Below, piece by piece: positions 22,330-33,482 of a DNA stretch of 64,000 nt. Position numbers and translations under genes: made by a program. The notes below the pieces were generated by a model that was given only the letters and a program-made list of their open reading frames with translations, did no database searches and was not told the DNA's origin. Positions within the stretch are counted from its first letter, which is position 1; every line of letters begins with the position of its first letter. Source of the DNA: Branchinecta lynchi (Eukaryota > Arthropoda > Branchiopoda > Anostraca > Branchinectidae); NCBI GenBank assembly GCA_023053575.1, contig JAKZAP010000016.1, positions 5,762,046-5,826,045 on the forward strand, given 5' to 3'.

Positions 22330-22755
22330 TAACCGTGGAAAGTATTCACGCAAAGCCTTAGCTAAAATGTATTCTACATATTGTGACCATTCTCTTTTGT
22401 TTTTAACTGGGTTTCATTCGCTATTGAATAAGAAAGATCTGCTCCAGATCCGTATTGCTTACTTTAGATATTGCAATTTCTACTGTACCTTCCGACATCG
22501 TATCGTAATACACGTACTGTTAAGAAGTATGGTGCCAATGATATTCTTGAGTCTTTTGAGTTAATTAGTGCTAAGTTAACAAGTAATGCATTCACGTCCC
22601 TAGGTCCAAACCATAGTATTATCCGCGTGTTTCTGTCCGAGATAAAGGTTGTAGTTCCTATGCTTTTGTCTTCTTCTTTCTTTTTTTTTTTTAACTTTAC
22701 TCCGCTTGTCTTTTTATAGGAAAGTGGGTTGCAAATAAATTATTATTATTATATA
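22330..22755 (+). mobile_element. LINE ORF2 C-terminal relic, frameshifted
   Basis: The frame YSTYCDHSLLFLTGFHSLLN, then KKDLLQIRIAYFRYC, parallels LYSSFTDHSILFLSG of the 8.6-kb relic. The homology then moves to another frame (YRNTRTVKKYGANDILESFE), so one frameshift has occurred near 22495. The 3' end carries TTTACTCCGC, GGGTTGCAAATAAATTATTA and an ATT tail. Confidence 0.65.
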
Positions 22756-23055
22756 AGGTTTCCATCTCCACGGGTAAGGTGGGATTCATTTTGGCTTCAA
22801 AACTCGACGCCGTTTACCGAAGACCGGCTCAGAGCTGTCTGCCAGCTTTCATGGAGAGCTGACCCATGCGTCCAACCATGAATGGATCCGTCAGATCCAT
22901 GCGTCCGTCAGCTTTCATGGTGAGCTGATCCATGCGTTGGATGTTGGGGCCGGCGCTGTATGGACGTGAGAGCTTGTCCTGATCCGTGGGAATCAAAATA
23001 CTAAATTATGTCCATTAGCGATTTGAGGTGCTAGGACAAAAGTGGATCCACTTAC

Positions 23056-23158
23056 GCTCGTCAGGACTTCTAAAGGTATCCAGGTTTGTCCGTTGGTAAG
23101 GCTAACGTCCAATACGACCGAAACCCCTTCAACGCTCCCAAATAGGAACTTGACAAAT
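23056..23158 (-). CDS. RELN: Reelin exon w12: short Asp-box exon of subrepeat B
   Basis: This is the smallest confident exon, at 103 nt (acceptor ATTTCCAG, donor GTAAGTG, phase 0 end). The split codon CG+A gives Arg, and the reading is FVKFLFGSVEGVSVVLDVSL followed by TNGQTWIPLEVLTS. The NGQTW Asp-box and the hydrophobic LQFxL-like strand place it in the middle of a subrepeat B. It was too short to stand out as an open frame on its own and is supported by phase agreement with both neighbours. Confidence 0.88.
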
Positions 23159-24026
23159 CTGGAAATAAATCAAGAAATGTAGAAATGACAGGCTCAAGGT
23201 TCCAGGTTAGCTTTATTTACAAAAAAAAATATATCATTAGCACTTACCGCTGTTGAGAGCAGAGCTTGAGCGCAAACGAACAAAAAAAATAAAACCAAAA
23301 TAACTTCAACATGACGAATCATATCCCAATAATATCCATCCGCTAAGTAATCATAAAGCTAACCGAAAGCAAGGCCAAGGCCCAATCACAATTAAACAAA
23401 AATAAATATATAAATAAGAAATAAAAGTAGACAAAGATGGGAATATCGATGGATTTTACATAAAAAACAAAATAAGAGAAAACCGGAAAGTGAGAACCAC
23501 ATACCTAACTTCTGTAATTCTCGATCAGCATTCTTCTAAGCCGTGATTTTATAGCAGATCTTCCTACCTTTAAATCCATAATTAACTTCACACTCTCCCA
23601 GTGAAGAGGAATGAGATACCGAAGACAGAACCTGGACCTTTCGGTAACAACCCGATGCATTCGTAATTTATGTTTAGATCTCGTTTCAATCTGAGAGGAA
23701 TCAGAAAGACACAAAAGAATCCTTGATGAAAAGTGTTCAGGTAGAAATGATCAGGATTTTGGACTACCAGGATTTCAGGACTATTATCGATTCAACACAG
23801 AAACGTGAGGCTTTTCAACTTCACAATGAAAAAGCCGTAAATCTGGGCGGTAAATCCTAATCATGGATTCGCAGCCTAAGCCAGAAAATGTATTCTTCTA
23901 CAGCGACACGAGATTCAACGAGCGAAGCGAGAATTGCATGCCACGACAGTTGGCTCCAGAAGACTGCTACGGGAAAAGTTGGTAGGGACTCTAGGGCAAC
24001 TTAGAAAAGGGAAGGGTAAGACTTAC

Positions 24027-24231
24027 CGTATAGCTGATAAGTTGACAGGACGACTAACTAAGAAGCGTGGTCTCTCCAGAGAAAAATTCAAAAAACGATT
24101 TTGGAGATTTACTCCATTGGCGCTCTGAAGAACGAATCCACCTCCTTCCAGGAACGTCGCTGCGTCTCCATTTTCGAAGTCTTCAAACAAACTTTGCAAG
24201 GATGCCTCTTCGGCTACTTCGCAGCTTGAAC
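24027..24231 (-). CDS. RELN: Reelin exon w11: EGF end and start of subrepeat B
   Basis: The exon is 205 nt, with acceptor CTCCTTTAG, and ends in phase 2 before GTAAGTC. It completes the EGF-like module as G-S-S-C. A subrepeat opening follows: SLQSLFEDFENGDAATFLEG, a GGFV block and PRFLVSRPVNLS. The E-D-F-E and G-G motifs and the R-x-L-V-x-x-x-x-L spacing support the call, although the usual Cys-Gly after GG is missing. A reverse-strand H-family end (CAAGAGCTGG..., 24271-24297) lies only about 40 nt upstream of the acceptor. Confidence 0.9.
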
Positions 24232-24270
24232 CTAAAGGAGAAAAACTCAAACTAGCGCCAAAACAAAATA

Positions 24271-24297
24271 CAAGAGCTGGAAGCTCATATGGCACTT
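24271..24297 (+). repeat. H-family left terminus, solo fragment
   Basis: The fragment is CAAGAGCTGGAAGCTCATAT followed by GGCACTT. It is the same left end as at 999-1027, with its GAGCT/AGCTC hairpin, but typical internal units are not found until about 25.9 kb. Confidence 0.5.
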
Positions 24298-24299
24298 TA

Positions 24300-25870
24300 A
24301 AAGGCTGGTTCAGAGGATGAAATATAGAATTTGCCTTTTCGTGGGTTTGTTCTGATCATTTGTAAGCAAAATACTTGAGATAAGAATGACCATGGACCCT
24401 AGAAACCACAAGAGTGTATCATTTGGTAAAAAGTATTTTATTTTTGAACTTGGTTGTAATTATGCGTAGGGGAGCTCCGGGTTGGATCGGACACGGGGCT
24501 GGTCTGGCTGGACACCCGCAAATCAAATACTAAAAAGTTGTCGCTAAAATCGGAAAAAAAAAACATAACATTACCTTCTAGTGATCTAACTTTGTACTAA
24601 AGTTTCCTGGTACTTGCTTTTCTGGTTTTGACAAAGGGTTTAAAAAATTGGGTTTCTTGAGGTACAAGTTTTTAGCTCATGGTCGGTTAAAAAGCTGTAC
24701 GCCGAGGATTAGCGATAATTGGAAGGCGATTAAATGACAATAGACATCTTAGTAATCGGGGTGTGTAGCCTGCTTATGATTTTCAAGCTAGATCAGTTAG
24801 TTTTCCTGTAGTACGCCATGTTTTTATTTCAGTCAGTGTAGGGTTGGTTCGGACAGTTTTGAAGGGGTTGGTTCGGACAGTCTTTTCCTACTGATATGCC
24901 ACAGAAAACCAAAACTGACTTAGAAAAATACAAAAAGATGCTATCAGAATCCTTATCGTATTATTTGTTAACAGGATTAGTTTTAAAAATGAACGAGCTA
25001 AAAAGAGGTGGCCACAACCGAAGAAAACTAGTTAGTAGAATTGTCTACAATAAAGTAAGGATTATAATTTTTTTTTAATATAATTAACTTTGTTTTCAAG
25101 GAGGAAAAAGAAACACGAATTCGTCCTTATGAAGTTAAATTTGGGATGTCGGAAAGTCGAAAGAAGAGGAGGTTCATTGAATGAAAGTTCGTTGAGGGGC
25201 TTGAAGATATTCTTTCTGTAAAGAAGTGGGACTAAAATCATCTTCATGTAGATTAGATTCGAGTAATCAGTCCTAAAGATGGACCGAACTTTGCTGATGT
25301 AAGTTTGAAGTTACCAGTCTTTAGAATTGCTAGGTTAACTGAAAGGACAAATGAAGGATTTTCACTTCAAAGCAGCCTCGGCTCTTGAAACATTTGTTTT
25401 CTTTAGTTCTGTGTTTACTTTTGATCTGCAATATTATCATTTCCACTTTCCACTTTTTAACATATTTAAATAAACGTCGAATACAAAAATAATACATTAT
25501 AAATAATGTTCGAACCAACCCGAGGCCTGTCGGAATCAACCCCATGGGTACGGGGTTGGATCGGACAAATTGGCAAAATGTTGGCGGGAGTATTATTTTA
25601 TTATACACTAGTAAGTAGAAAGTACTGTAAAAGGCATTTCTAGAACTCCTATTCTTCGTTGAGCGGTTCAATGGTACTTTTCGACCTTGCGGAGAAGAAG
25701 CGCACTTTAAGCGAGCTAGAACCTGATTTGTAAGCGAAACCCTTGAGGCGAGGCAAAAATGGTAATAGACTCATAGGGATCATGAAAATGCATATTTTGC
25801 TTAAAAGTATTTTTCTTAATTTGCGGTCATAATTGGTACTTTAAGGAATTGTCGGATTTGGATAGTGGCG
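24300..25870. other. Intron with GGGTTGG(A/T)TCGGACA words, otherwise unassigned
   Basis: GGGTTGGATCGGACA occurs at about 24480 and 25553, GGGTTGGTTCGGACAG twice at 24841-24882, and the inverse near 25505. They may mark the ends of one or more small elements. A 60-codon frame at 24896 (MPQKTKTDLEKYKKMLSE) is unrecognised. Confidence 0.35.
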
Positions 25871-25879
25871 ATTTCTGAG

Positions 25880-28610
25880 TCAATCTTGTCGAATTTCTAA
25901 TATTCCAGCCAAGCTTCATCGTGCTAGCACACCTGGAAGTACCTTTACTCGCGATCAACGGAATTCCGGACGCCCCCTTAAAACCCCACAGTCGCCTGAG
26001 CTAATCCGGTTCTGTAAATGATTTATCCGTAGCATCTATTAGTTATTCCCACAAAGTTCCATCCCGATCTCTCCAGTCTTAGCCGGTCACGTATTCCCCC
26101 CCCCCCCCCGTTGTTGTCGGATCCGGTCCGGACATGAAAAAGATCATGTCCTCTGTCCACATGTCCTCTGTTCAATTACAAATTTCACTCAAATCCGATC
26201 ACCCGTTCCAAAGTTACGCACGACTCAATATTCCTGATTCCCCCTTTCTCCACTCCCCCACGACTATCGGATCGAGGAAATTTTTATTTACAAGTCAGTT
26301 TGATAGGGTCCCTGATACGTTCCCAAGTTTCGTCGTGAAAATCCCCAGAACCGACATCACCGGAATTTTGGAAAACACCCCTCCACCCCAGGGGCGTCGC
26401 AAGGGGGGGGGGGGTGCGGGGGGTGCAGCACCCCCCCACCTTTTTAAGATTCGGTAAAATTTTGGGCCGGAGGCCCGAAATTTGACCGAAACTGTTCGGT
26501 ATTTTTTTTATAGCAACACTTTTCGATATATTTATGGGGATTCGGTAGTTATACAGAATCCTAAATAGGCTTTCTGTACAAATCTCTTCGGTATAACGAT
26601 CGGGATTCGGTATAATTGCCAGTATTTGGTAGTTATCACGAATTCGGTGAAAGTATTGACAAAAATCATTGGGTAATTTTTCGATGCCGGAACTATTCGG
26701 TATATTTATGCAGATTCCGTAGTTACAATACGCTATTGGTTAAAAATTATTCGGTATCATGATTGGGATTCCGTAATTTATTCAGTATAATATCCAGGAT
26801 TAGGAAGTTAACCACAAATCCTGACTTTGTTCCAGTTTCGACCGAAGTCTGCCGAATATGAATATTGTTCGGTAGTCTTTCGATACTAAAACAATTCGGT
26901 ATAATAACCGGGATACGGTAGTTATACAGAATCCCGAACATGCTATCGGTCTTAACTTGTTCGGTATAATAACTGGGATTCGGTAATTTATTCGTTACAA
27001 TTGCCAGGATTCGGAAGTTACCACGAATCTCGAAACTCAGAAGAGGTCGAGTAAAGCACTGGTCACAGACAAAAGGGATGATCTATGATAACATCGATCC
27101 GTCATTTGACGGGGGTTTTAAGCCAGTTTTAGGATTGAAATTTCGAAACATTAAAAGCTAGAATCTGGATGGAAATTAAATTTGGCACGAAAAAAATCTC
27201 GCCTGCGGCGCTCACTTTCTGTGATCATGGGCATTATTAGCTAGACTACAGTATCCGCTGCTGCCGGAACATCGCTCCATCCGGTTTCTGGAACTTCTTA
27301 GAGTCTCGGTATTTAATCAACGGTAAATGATAGAATTTGTAAGAGAAGCAGTTAAATTTTAGCCTACAAAAAAAAGGATTTCGAAAATTTTCGCCTGCGG
27401 AGCTCGATTTAATTTTCTATTGGCTATAATGGATAGAAGCTGTTACTGCAATCATGCCCGGCAATATATTCACCATTCGGGCTTCGCCAAAACGCCGCCT
27501 AATAGTTGGCTTATCGTATTTATATTTATCTATCGTGGCTTCCTACGTAATCGTTTCTGTTCCATAATTTAAAGCTCGAATTCTTAGTTGTAAGATTCGG
27601 TAAAAAATTGTATAGATTCGGTAAAATTTTGGCTCTGCACCCCCCCACCGAAAATGCACTTGCGACGCCAATGCTCCACCCCCTCCCCCAAAGTGCCCGG
27701 ATCCAGTCAAAATTAGTAAACGATTTATCTGGAGCAGATGCTTGTTATTCCCAGCAGGTTTCACTCCTTCTCGGGATTTCCGGTCTCCCCTCCCCCCCAA
27801 ACTCCTCCATAGCTGTCGAGTCCATTTCGGACTTCAAATGGAACATCAGAGATATGTCATTTCATTTCAATCCGATCATCGGTTCGAAAGTTACATACCA
27901 CTAAATTTTCCAGATTTCTCCCCCCTCCACTCCCCCCCCCCAAATGGTTGGATCGGGAAACTGATTATTTCCAGGTTGATTTGGTCGGGTCCCTGATATG
28001 TCTGCCAAGTATCATCATCCTAGCACCCCCTAATCTATATCAACCCCTACTAAGGTTCAACAACATTTTATACCAACCCCTTTGACCTTCGATTGCTCTA
28101 GCTCTCTCCGAACGAATCTAAGCAAGAATGACTCATCCACGAGCAGAGCTATAATAGACGAGTGTGAAGAAAGAATGACTCATCCAGGCGCAGAGCTATA
28201 CTGGTGTGAAGAAAGGGGTACGGGTTTGGTAAAAAACTAGAAAAAGTGTTTCAAGAGATTTCGAGTGTCCCTCTCACCCCCTCCCCCATTTATCAGATCC
28301 GATCCGAATTTGACAATGAACATCCAAGACACTTGTTCTTGATACCTGTCAAGTTTAATGCACGCCCGATTATCCGTTTCAAAGTTATGAATGTTACTAA
28401 TTTCCGGATTCCCCATCTTGCCACTCCCCCATTGATGGTCGGACCGGGGAAATAATTATTTCCAAGTTAAACCGGTTAGGTCCCTGATAGCCGTGCCAAG
28501 TTTCAGCGTCCTAGGTCATGTGGAAGTGCCCAAACTAGCAAAATGTGGACAGGCCGACAGACGCATTACGATCGCTATATGGCGCTTGAATAAGCTCAAG
28601 TGCCATAAAA
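25880..28610 (+). mobile_element. H-family element interrupted by a hAT-type insertion
   Basis: H units (e.g. CCAAGTTTCGTCGTGAAAAT, GATTCCCCCTTTCTCCACTC) run to 26388 and resume at 27674 (CTCCACCCCCTCCCCC). The right-end hairpin TATGGCGCTTGA...TCAAGTGCCATA is at 28578-28607. The element is therefore older than the hAT-type insertion inside it. Confidence 0.6.
26389..27673. mobile_element. Non-autonomous hAT-type element, 8-bp TSD
   Basis: The ends CAGGGGCGTCGCAAG and (reverse) CATTGGCGTCGCAAG form terminal inverted repeats. CTCCACCC is duplicated exactly on each side (26381-26388, 27674-27681). The 8-bp duplication and CAG-start TIRs are typical of hAT. The interior has many TTCGGTA words, and CATTTTCGGTGGGGG/CCCCCCACCTTTTTAAGATT subterminal inverted copies, but no transposase. 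Confidence 0.75.
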
Positions 28611-29737
28611 ACAGAAACAAAATGTTTACTTAAAAACCTGATGTAGAAAAAAATCTGGAAAAATTACCAGCTATTCTACCAGACATTCTACACAATTTAC
28701 AACAAAAACGATGTAAATTGCCAAGAAAGTTTTTGTCTTGCCTAGCAAGACAAGGAAAATTAGTGTCCGGGTCAATCCCGAGCTTCCCTACTTTAAAGGG
28801 GCTAGAAAATAATCTGTTAGCAAAACCATTGAGACAAAAACGATAAAAGGCCCTTGGGAATCATTAATATATATCGTTTGGTCAAAGGTGTTTTTTTTTT
28901 CACTTTTCGGTTAAGATGCGTAAATTAAGGCTACTAGAGATAATGTTTTAAGCAAAACCCTTGTGGCACAAGTGATCATGGGCCGAAATGTATCGTTTGA
29001 TCTAAAGTACTTTTTGACTTTGCGGTTAAGATACATATATTTTCCACTATCTGCTCTAATTATGACGTTTGAATATCTGCAACCGTCCCCACAACGCAAA
29101 TTCTACTATGGCGCTGGAGATTTTAATCTCAACACAAACACGGCTTTTCAGTGGGCAGTGGTGAGCTTGGTGAAGACTGCATAGTGCCTGAACAAAAAAA
29201 AACCGTAAATCTTTCGGGTAAGGCATATAACACAGATACAAGTGCATAGAGGTACCACAAATCACACGGAAATTCGACTATTTGAAAATCGATTATTCGT
29301 GCATAGCGGTACAGCGAAGAAACGTATTTTCACTTCAACCCAATTTAAGTGAATAAGCGATGGGTAACAAGATTGTCCCATCCCAGGCCTTTTGAGTTAA
29401 ACTTTAAGGGAAAGAAGAAGAAATTCATTGCAAGCAAAATCCTTTAGGCAAAAATGATCATGGGCTCATGGGGATCACGAAAGTGTATAGTTTCCTTAAC
29501 AGTTCTTTTTACTTTGCGGTTGAGATTAGTACTTTAAGGAATGGTCGGATTTTGGAAATGAGGACTTCTAAGCTAATCTTGTCTAATCTCTAATTTTCCA
29601 GCCAAGTGTCATCGTCCTAGCACATCTGGAACTACCCTAAGTCGCCATTGTGGGAGCGATGGTGGGACCGCCCGACAGAATTGCGATCGGTTTATGGCAC
29701 TTGAGCCAGAGGCTGCAAGTGCCACAAAAACGGGGAT

Positions 29738-29930
29738 GTGAACTGCTTAGACAAAATTGCCGTTGGCGGGGTCACTGTTTCTATAGCTCACTTCCATCTG
29801 ACTATTGTAGTGGTTTACAAACTGTGTTCACAAGCCCCTCTGAAGCTCAAGTAGTGGCCTTGTAAGCACAAAGGTCGCGGGTTCAAATCCCACCTGTTGA
29901 GCACTTTCGTTTTTTAATTCACTACTTATA
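29738..29930 (+). repeat. tRNA-Thr-derived SINE, copy 1
   Basis: The body (GGGATGTGAACTGCTTAGAC ... GTAGTGGTTTACAAACTGTG) is followed by a tRNA-like 3' part from 29841 with CCTTGTAAGC (TGT in the anticodon position) and box B GGGTTCAAATCCC, then AATTCACTACTTATAAA. A sister copy is at 41385-41605. Placing the tRNA at the 3' side is unusual for a SINE; the body may instead be a tRNA gene's co-duplicated flank. Confidence 0.5.
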
Positions 29931-29995
29931 AAGAAAATAGGGCCAGAAATTCTTTAAAAAACTTTTGATATGCCATTACAGTCTATACAAGCAGC

Positions 29996-30187
29996 CAGGC
30001 CCGTATCCAGGAATTTATTTCGGGGGGGGGGGGGGGGGGGGGGGGGGTTATTGCCTGCTGGTTGGACAAAAAAGCACAAAAAAGACATGGACCAGAGGGA
30101 AAAGCTATACAAATGATTCATTTTGTATGTTTCGGGGGGGGGGGGGGTGAACCACTTAACCCCCCCCCCCACCTGGATACGGCCTTG
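29996..30187. mobile_element. hAT-type MITE with 8-bp TSD
   Basis: The TIRs CAGGCCCGTATCCAGG and CCTGGATACGGCCTTG enclose 192 bp that includes long G and C runs. The flanks carry the exact duplication CAAGCAGC (29988-29995 and 30188-30195). There is no coding capacity. Frames in this interval are readings of G-runs. Confidence 0.82.
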
Positions 30188-30272
30188 CAAGCAGCTGTTC
30201 TTGGAAATGTTCCCTTCGATTACGCCGGAGAACTATATATTACGGCGCGGGACTGCTAGGGCAATGATTTGG

Positions 30273-30565
30273 AGCGTCTTCCACCCTACTTACCGTAGTT
30301 AATACGCATGACGTCACGAATTCTGGCTTCTTGGCGTCAAGCTGGAACGCATTTTCCAATTCTCAGTAAAATGTCGTGCCACGGGCTAACCCGGCCAATC
30401 ACGTTACAGAGACCCGTAGTTACTACGCTCCCGAGCGTGGTAAGCAAACAGTAACTATTAGTTACTATTTCGAGAAGGTTGGAAGGGCTAGCATGGCAAC
30501 TTCTCACGAGGTTGGAACAAAAATAGTAACCAATAGTTACTACTGTTAGACGGGTGGAATTCGTA
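30273..30565. mobile_element. MITE AGCGTGTTCCACC, copy 1
   Basis: Left end AGCGTCTTCCACCCTACTTA, interior CGCATGACGTCACGAATTCT and TAGTTACTATTTCGAGAAGG, right end GGGTGGAAT. The right terminus is decayed. It is the same family as 39981-40258, 47208-47417 and 48784-49099. Confidence 0.65.
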
Positions 30566-30782
30566 ACCCAGAGGCTAACAATTTCATTAATGCCCAAACG
30601 AGTGACTAGCAGTTTTGCTATTTGTTAGTGAAAACTGAGACAGTTATGTACAGAACAACATTTTTTCACCAGGGTTGTCAATTTAAAAAAAATATAGCCC
30701 TGGTAGGAGGATTACTTCAGCCAAACCTGACCACGAAGCATATTTGACTTTGCTAAACGGATAATGGAGCTGAACTTTTATC

Positions 30783-30827
30783 TGGCGATATTTCGGCCGT
30801 TCTTGGTAAGAGTCCTCGTCAAGCTCA
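30783..30827 (-). ncRNA. Degenerate hammerhead motif (C3 lost)
   Basis: The minus strand reads TTGACGA where the family has CTGACGA, so the invariant C3 is changed, and stem I (CTT against GCC) no longer pairs. GAAATATC and most of stem II remain. It is a decayed relative with a different tail (GGCGATA then CCAGATAAAAG on the minus strand). Confidence 0.5.
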
Positions 30828-30990
30828 GGCTAGGAAAACGAACGTGTTTAATTTTAATTTTTCACATTTTAATTTTCGTTGGATTAAATTTCAGCTGACT
30901 TATCCCTTCAGCCCAGTCAAAAAAGGTGATAATTTATTCATCATCCTGGTACAAGGGCGATCATTTATTTCTGGACTACCGAGGTGAATA

Positions 30991-32101
30991 AGACCAAAGG
31001 TTTCGATGGATCCCAAAAATTTTACATTTTGCCAGATCCAGCCTTCGCCAGACTCGTTGAAATTCTTACTATTAAAATTTGTGAGACAGGTTAAGGCCAA
31101 ATAGTCAATCATCTGAGAAAACCAAGTTCAGATATGGATCCAGCATATGTTTTTACCCCTTTTAGTCATGTCTACTTTGACGAAAATGATCTAAACTTCC
31201 TGCCTTACTTCTGCCAAATTTCCGGTTTCGGCCGAATGCCGGGCGAACTGTTTATCCGGCTCAAAAAGCTCAAAAACGAATTCAGCGTATCTCCTTACCC
31301 CTATATCGAACATCTGACCAACTTCAAATGAAACTTAAACTTATAACAAATTTTCAGGTTTTAGCCTAATTCCGGGCGAACTACTTGTCGGGGTAGAAAA
31401 TGATTTTCACATAAGTGTTCAGCATGTTTTCTTACCCCTAACTCGAACATACAAAACATACTCTAATCAACTTCACATAAATCTTGTACTTTTTGACAAA
31501 GTTTCCGGTTCTGACTGGATTCCGGCCGAACTACTGGTCCTGCGAGAAAGTGGTTCTCATAATCGTGTTCAGCACGTCATTTTACCCCTTGACTATCTCA
31601 TTAGCTGTTTAAAAATATTTCGTTTGCCCCCTAACCTGAACCACCTACCCTACCCCTAGATGTCGGGCTACAGAGCCCATCTACGAGCTCAACCTTTGCC
31701 TTAACTCAAAGAATCCTGACATCAAGCTTCGTCAAAATTTCTCATTCCCTTGGAGAGTTATCGTGCTGACAGACGGATAGACGGACAACTTTTGAGATGT
31801 CATTAGTATCCCTCAGAGAGGCGTCACGACTGGGGGGGGGGGGGGGGAGACGCCTCCCTCCAATGTTGTCTGCCAGTCGGTAAAAAAAAATAACCGAGTC
31901 GGTGCGAAGCGCCGCGATTTTTCGTCAAAACAGTCGTTTTTTTCCGAAAATCAGTCGATTTTTTTCTAAACTGTCGTTTATTTTCTTGAAAGTAGTCGTT
32001 TTTCTGCCAAAACAGTCGGTAAATGCCTTGTCCCCCCCCCCAAACATTTTGGCTAGTAACGCCTCTGATTCCTTCCGTTTATGTTTTGGGATCCCAAAAA
32101 T
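30991..32101 (+). repeat. P-family element, near complete
   Basis: The left end is GACCAAAGGTTTCGATGGAT, then CCCAAAAAT, and the right end is GTTTTGGGATCCCAAAAAT. Between them lie about three units of the 125-bp repeat (e.g. CCGATTCCGGGCGAACTACT-like words at 31220, 31350, 31500). The right flank is broken by the MITE at 31814-32067. Confidence 0.65.
31814..32067. mobile_element. MITE with CAGAGGCGT(T/A)AC ends, copy 1
   Basis: The ends CAGAGAGGCGTCACGACTGG and GGCTAGTAACGCCTCTG are inverted repeats. The interior is rich in CAGTCG(A/T)TTTTT words. It interrupts a P-family right flank (GTATCCCT | ATTCCTTCCG), and the flanks look like a degenerate 8-bp duplication. A second copy is at 60956-61245. 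Confidence 0.6.
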
Positions 32102-32257
32102 ACTTGTATGTTCTGTCGGACTTAGGGAAAGAAAAAAAATGGCTGCAGTTCTCTAGAGGAACTAAGATATGATTACAAAAGTACATAATACAAGATTCAA
32201 TTTGTTATCATCTTCATTCGGTTTGTGACCGGATTTCAGGCCGGAAATAGATGTTTA

Positions 32258-32457
32258 AATATTTTTTGAGCCCAAGCTGACTTTGAAACATTTATTCAAA
32301 CAATGTTTACAACGGATACGTCAGCTACAGGTTTATTTCCTTCCCCGAAGTTGAACCTAAGGATTGACAGCCTGACGAGGACCCTTGCCAAGAAGGGCCG
32401 ACATATCACAGATGAAGAATCGTAGATGACGTATCCGTTGGAAACATTGTTTGAATA
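32258..32457 (+). mobile_element. Hammerhead-bearing fold-back element
   Basis: The 200-bp insertion starts with TTTTTTGAGCCCAAGCTGAC and ends in TTTGAATA, with ATAGATGTTTA repeated on both sides. The first half (ACAATGTTTACAACGGATAC) is the reverse complement of the family tail and the second half carries the leader and a damaged ribozyme. It lies just downstream (3' side) of reelin exon w10, in the intron. Confidence 0.68.
32368..32411 (+). ncRNA. Degenerate hammerhead motif (GAAA changed to GACA)
   Basis: Stem II and CTGACGA are kept, but the invariant GAAA reads GACA and the 3' stem I strand reads ACAG instead of GCTG. Known hammerhead biochemistry predicts an inactive ribozyme. It lies in a 200-bp fold-back insertion flanked by an 11-bp repeat, ATAGATGTTTA. 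Confidence 0.6.
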
Positions 32458-32515
32458 ATAGATGTTTAGGTAGAGAAAGAACAATCCCTGGCCTATACTA
32501 GAAGATGTTACTAAC

Positions 32516-32673
32516 CTGTAAATCCTTTGTCACAGACACACTCCATTGACGAGGCGTCACAGAGTCCTACTCCTGAACACAAGTTCGGACAGGGAAGACC
32601 AAAATATACATTGCTCAACGCAAATGCTTCGACTCCGTTCGGCCGACTTTGTCTCCAGCGGATTAGCAGGTCC
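32516..32673 (-). CDS. RELN: Reelin exon w10: end of subrepeat A plus EGF-like module
   Basis: The exon is 158 nt, with acceptor CTTGCAG and donor GTTAGT, and ends in phase 1. It encodes DLLIRWRQSRPN, then AFALSNVYFGLPCPNLCSG, then VGLCDASSMECVCDKGFT. This gives the closing strand of the subrepeat ('FALDNVYIG'-like) and nearly the whole EGF-like module. The last cysteine is supplied by w11 (G-S-S-C). The EGF split here is in phase 1, unlike the phase-2 splits at w4/w5 and w14/w15. The downstream intron, 8.3 kb, is the largest seen. Confidence 0.96.
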
Positions 32674-33082
32674 CTGCAAGAGAGGAAAGGTCCTTCTTCT
32701 AATGTGTTGGTAATTAAAAGTCCAAATGATCATGATGAATTTTATTGACGCACTTAAGAAGAGGAAAATAGTGCAGTACAGACAAAGAAAAGGAAAAATA
32801 CACTTTCCAACAATGTTGTAAACGAACAAGATCAAAAAATAAACATTAAAAAAAAGAAAAGGGACTAATTTGGTCTAAAAAATCTTCTTCCTAGATGGAA
32901 TGTGGAGAAATGGCCAAGGACAGAGACGTGAAGGTATTGGGCAATTGAAGATAGCTTTGAACAAGGGCCAAAGGGCAAAAAAGTTGCAGTTATTCGAGAA
33001 TTCTTATAAGGTCGAGGAATTAAACCTCAAAATAGTCAAACTCGGACAACTCCATCGTTTAAAAAAATGTGCTTCCCTTCTT

Positions 33083-33445
33083 GCCAGAGCAAATTAACAC
33101 TAGACAGTAGCGTCAAGACCTATGCTTTCTATGCTTCGCAAACGGGCCATACTCACAGCACCGCCCACTACGCTTGTGGCATTTAAAGCGAGACGAACTT
33201 GCCGGTCTAGAATTTTCTTCTAAAGCAAAGCTGCGGTCTGCACACACCAAGGATATAACGAAGGACTGATCATTTTCTTGATGTCATCAGGGTATGAATT
33301 TATCGGAGCCAGCGCAGGTGAACGACTGAATGAGTTTCAGTAGCGACGTTCTCTATCGCTAGTGGTGCTAGTATCGCTGCTATACGTGTGTGAGTCAATT
33401 TTGTCAAGTCTTGGCGCTACTCCCTAGTGTTATTTTGCTCTGCTT
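33083..33445 (-). mobile_element. MITE with GCAGAGCAAAATAACA ends, copy 1
   Basis: The ends CAGAGCAAATTAACACTAGA and CCTAGTGTTATTTTGCTCTG are inverted repeats. The body is the reverse complement of the 45.88-kb copy (GTGCAGACCGCA region, GCCGCAAGCGTAGTGGGCGG region). Confidence 0.62.
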
Positions 33446-33482
33446 CTTGCCTAGCGGTGATCCTAGGAAGCAGCTTTTATTT

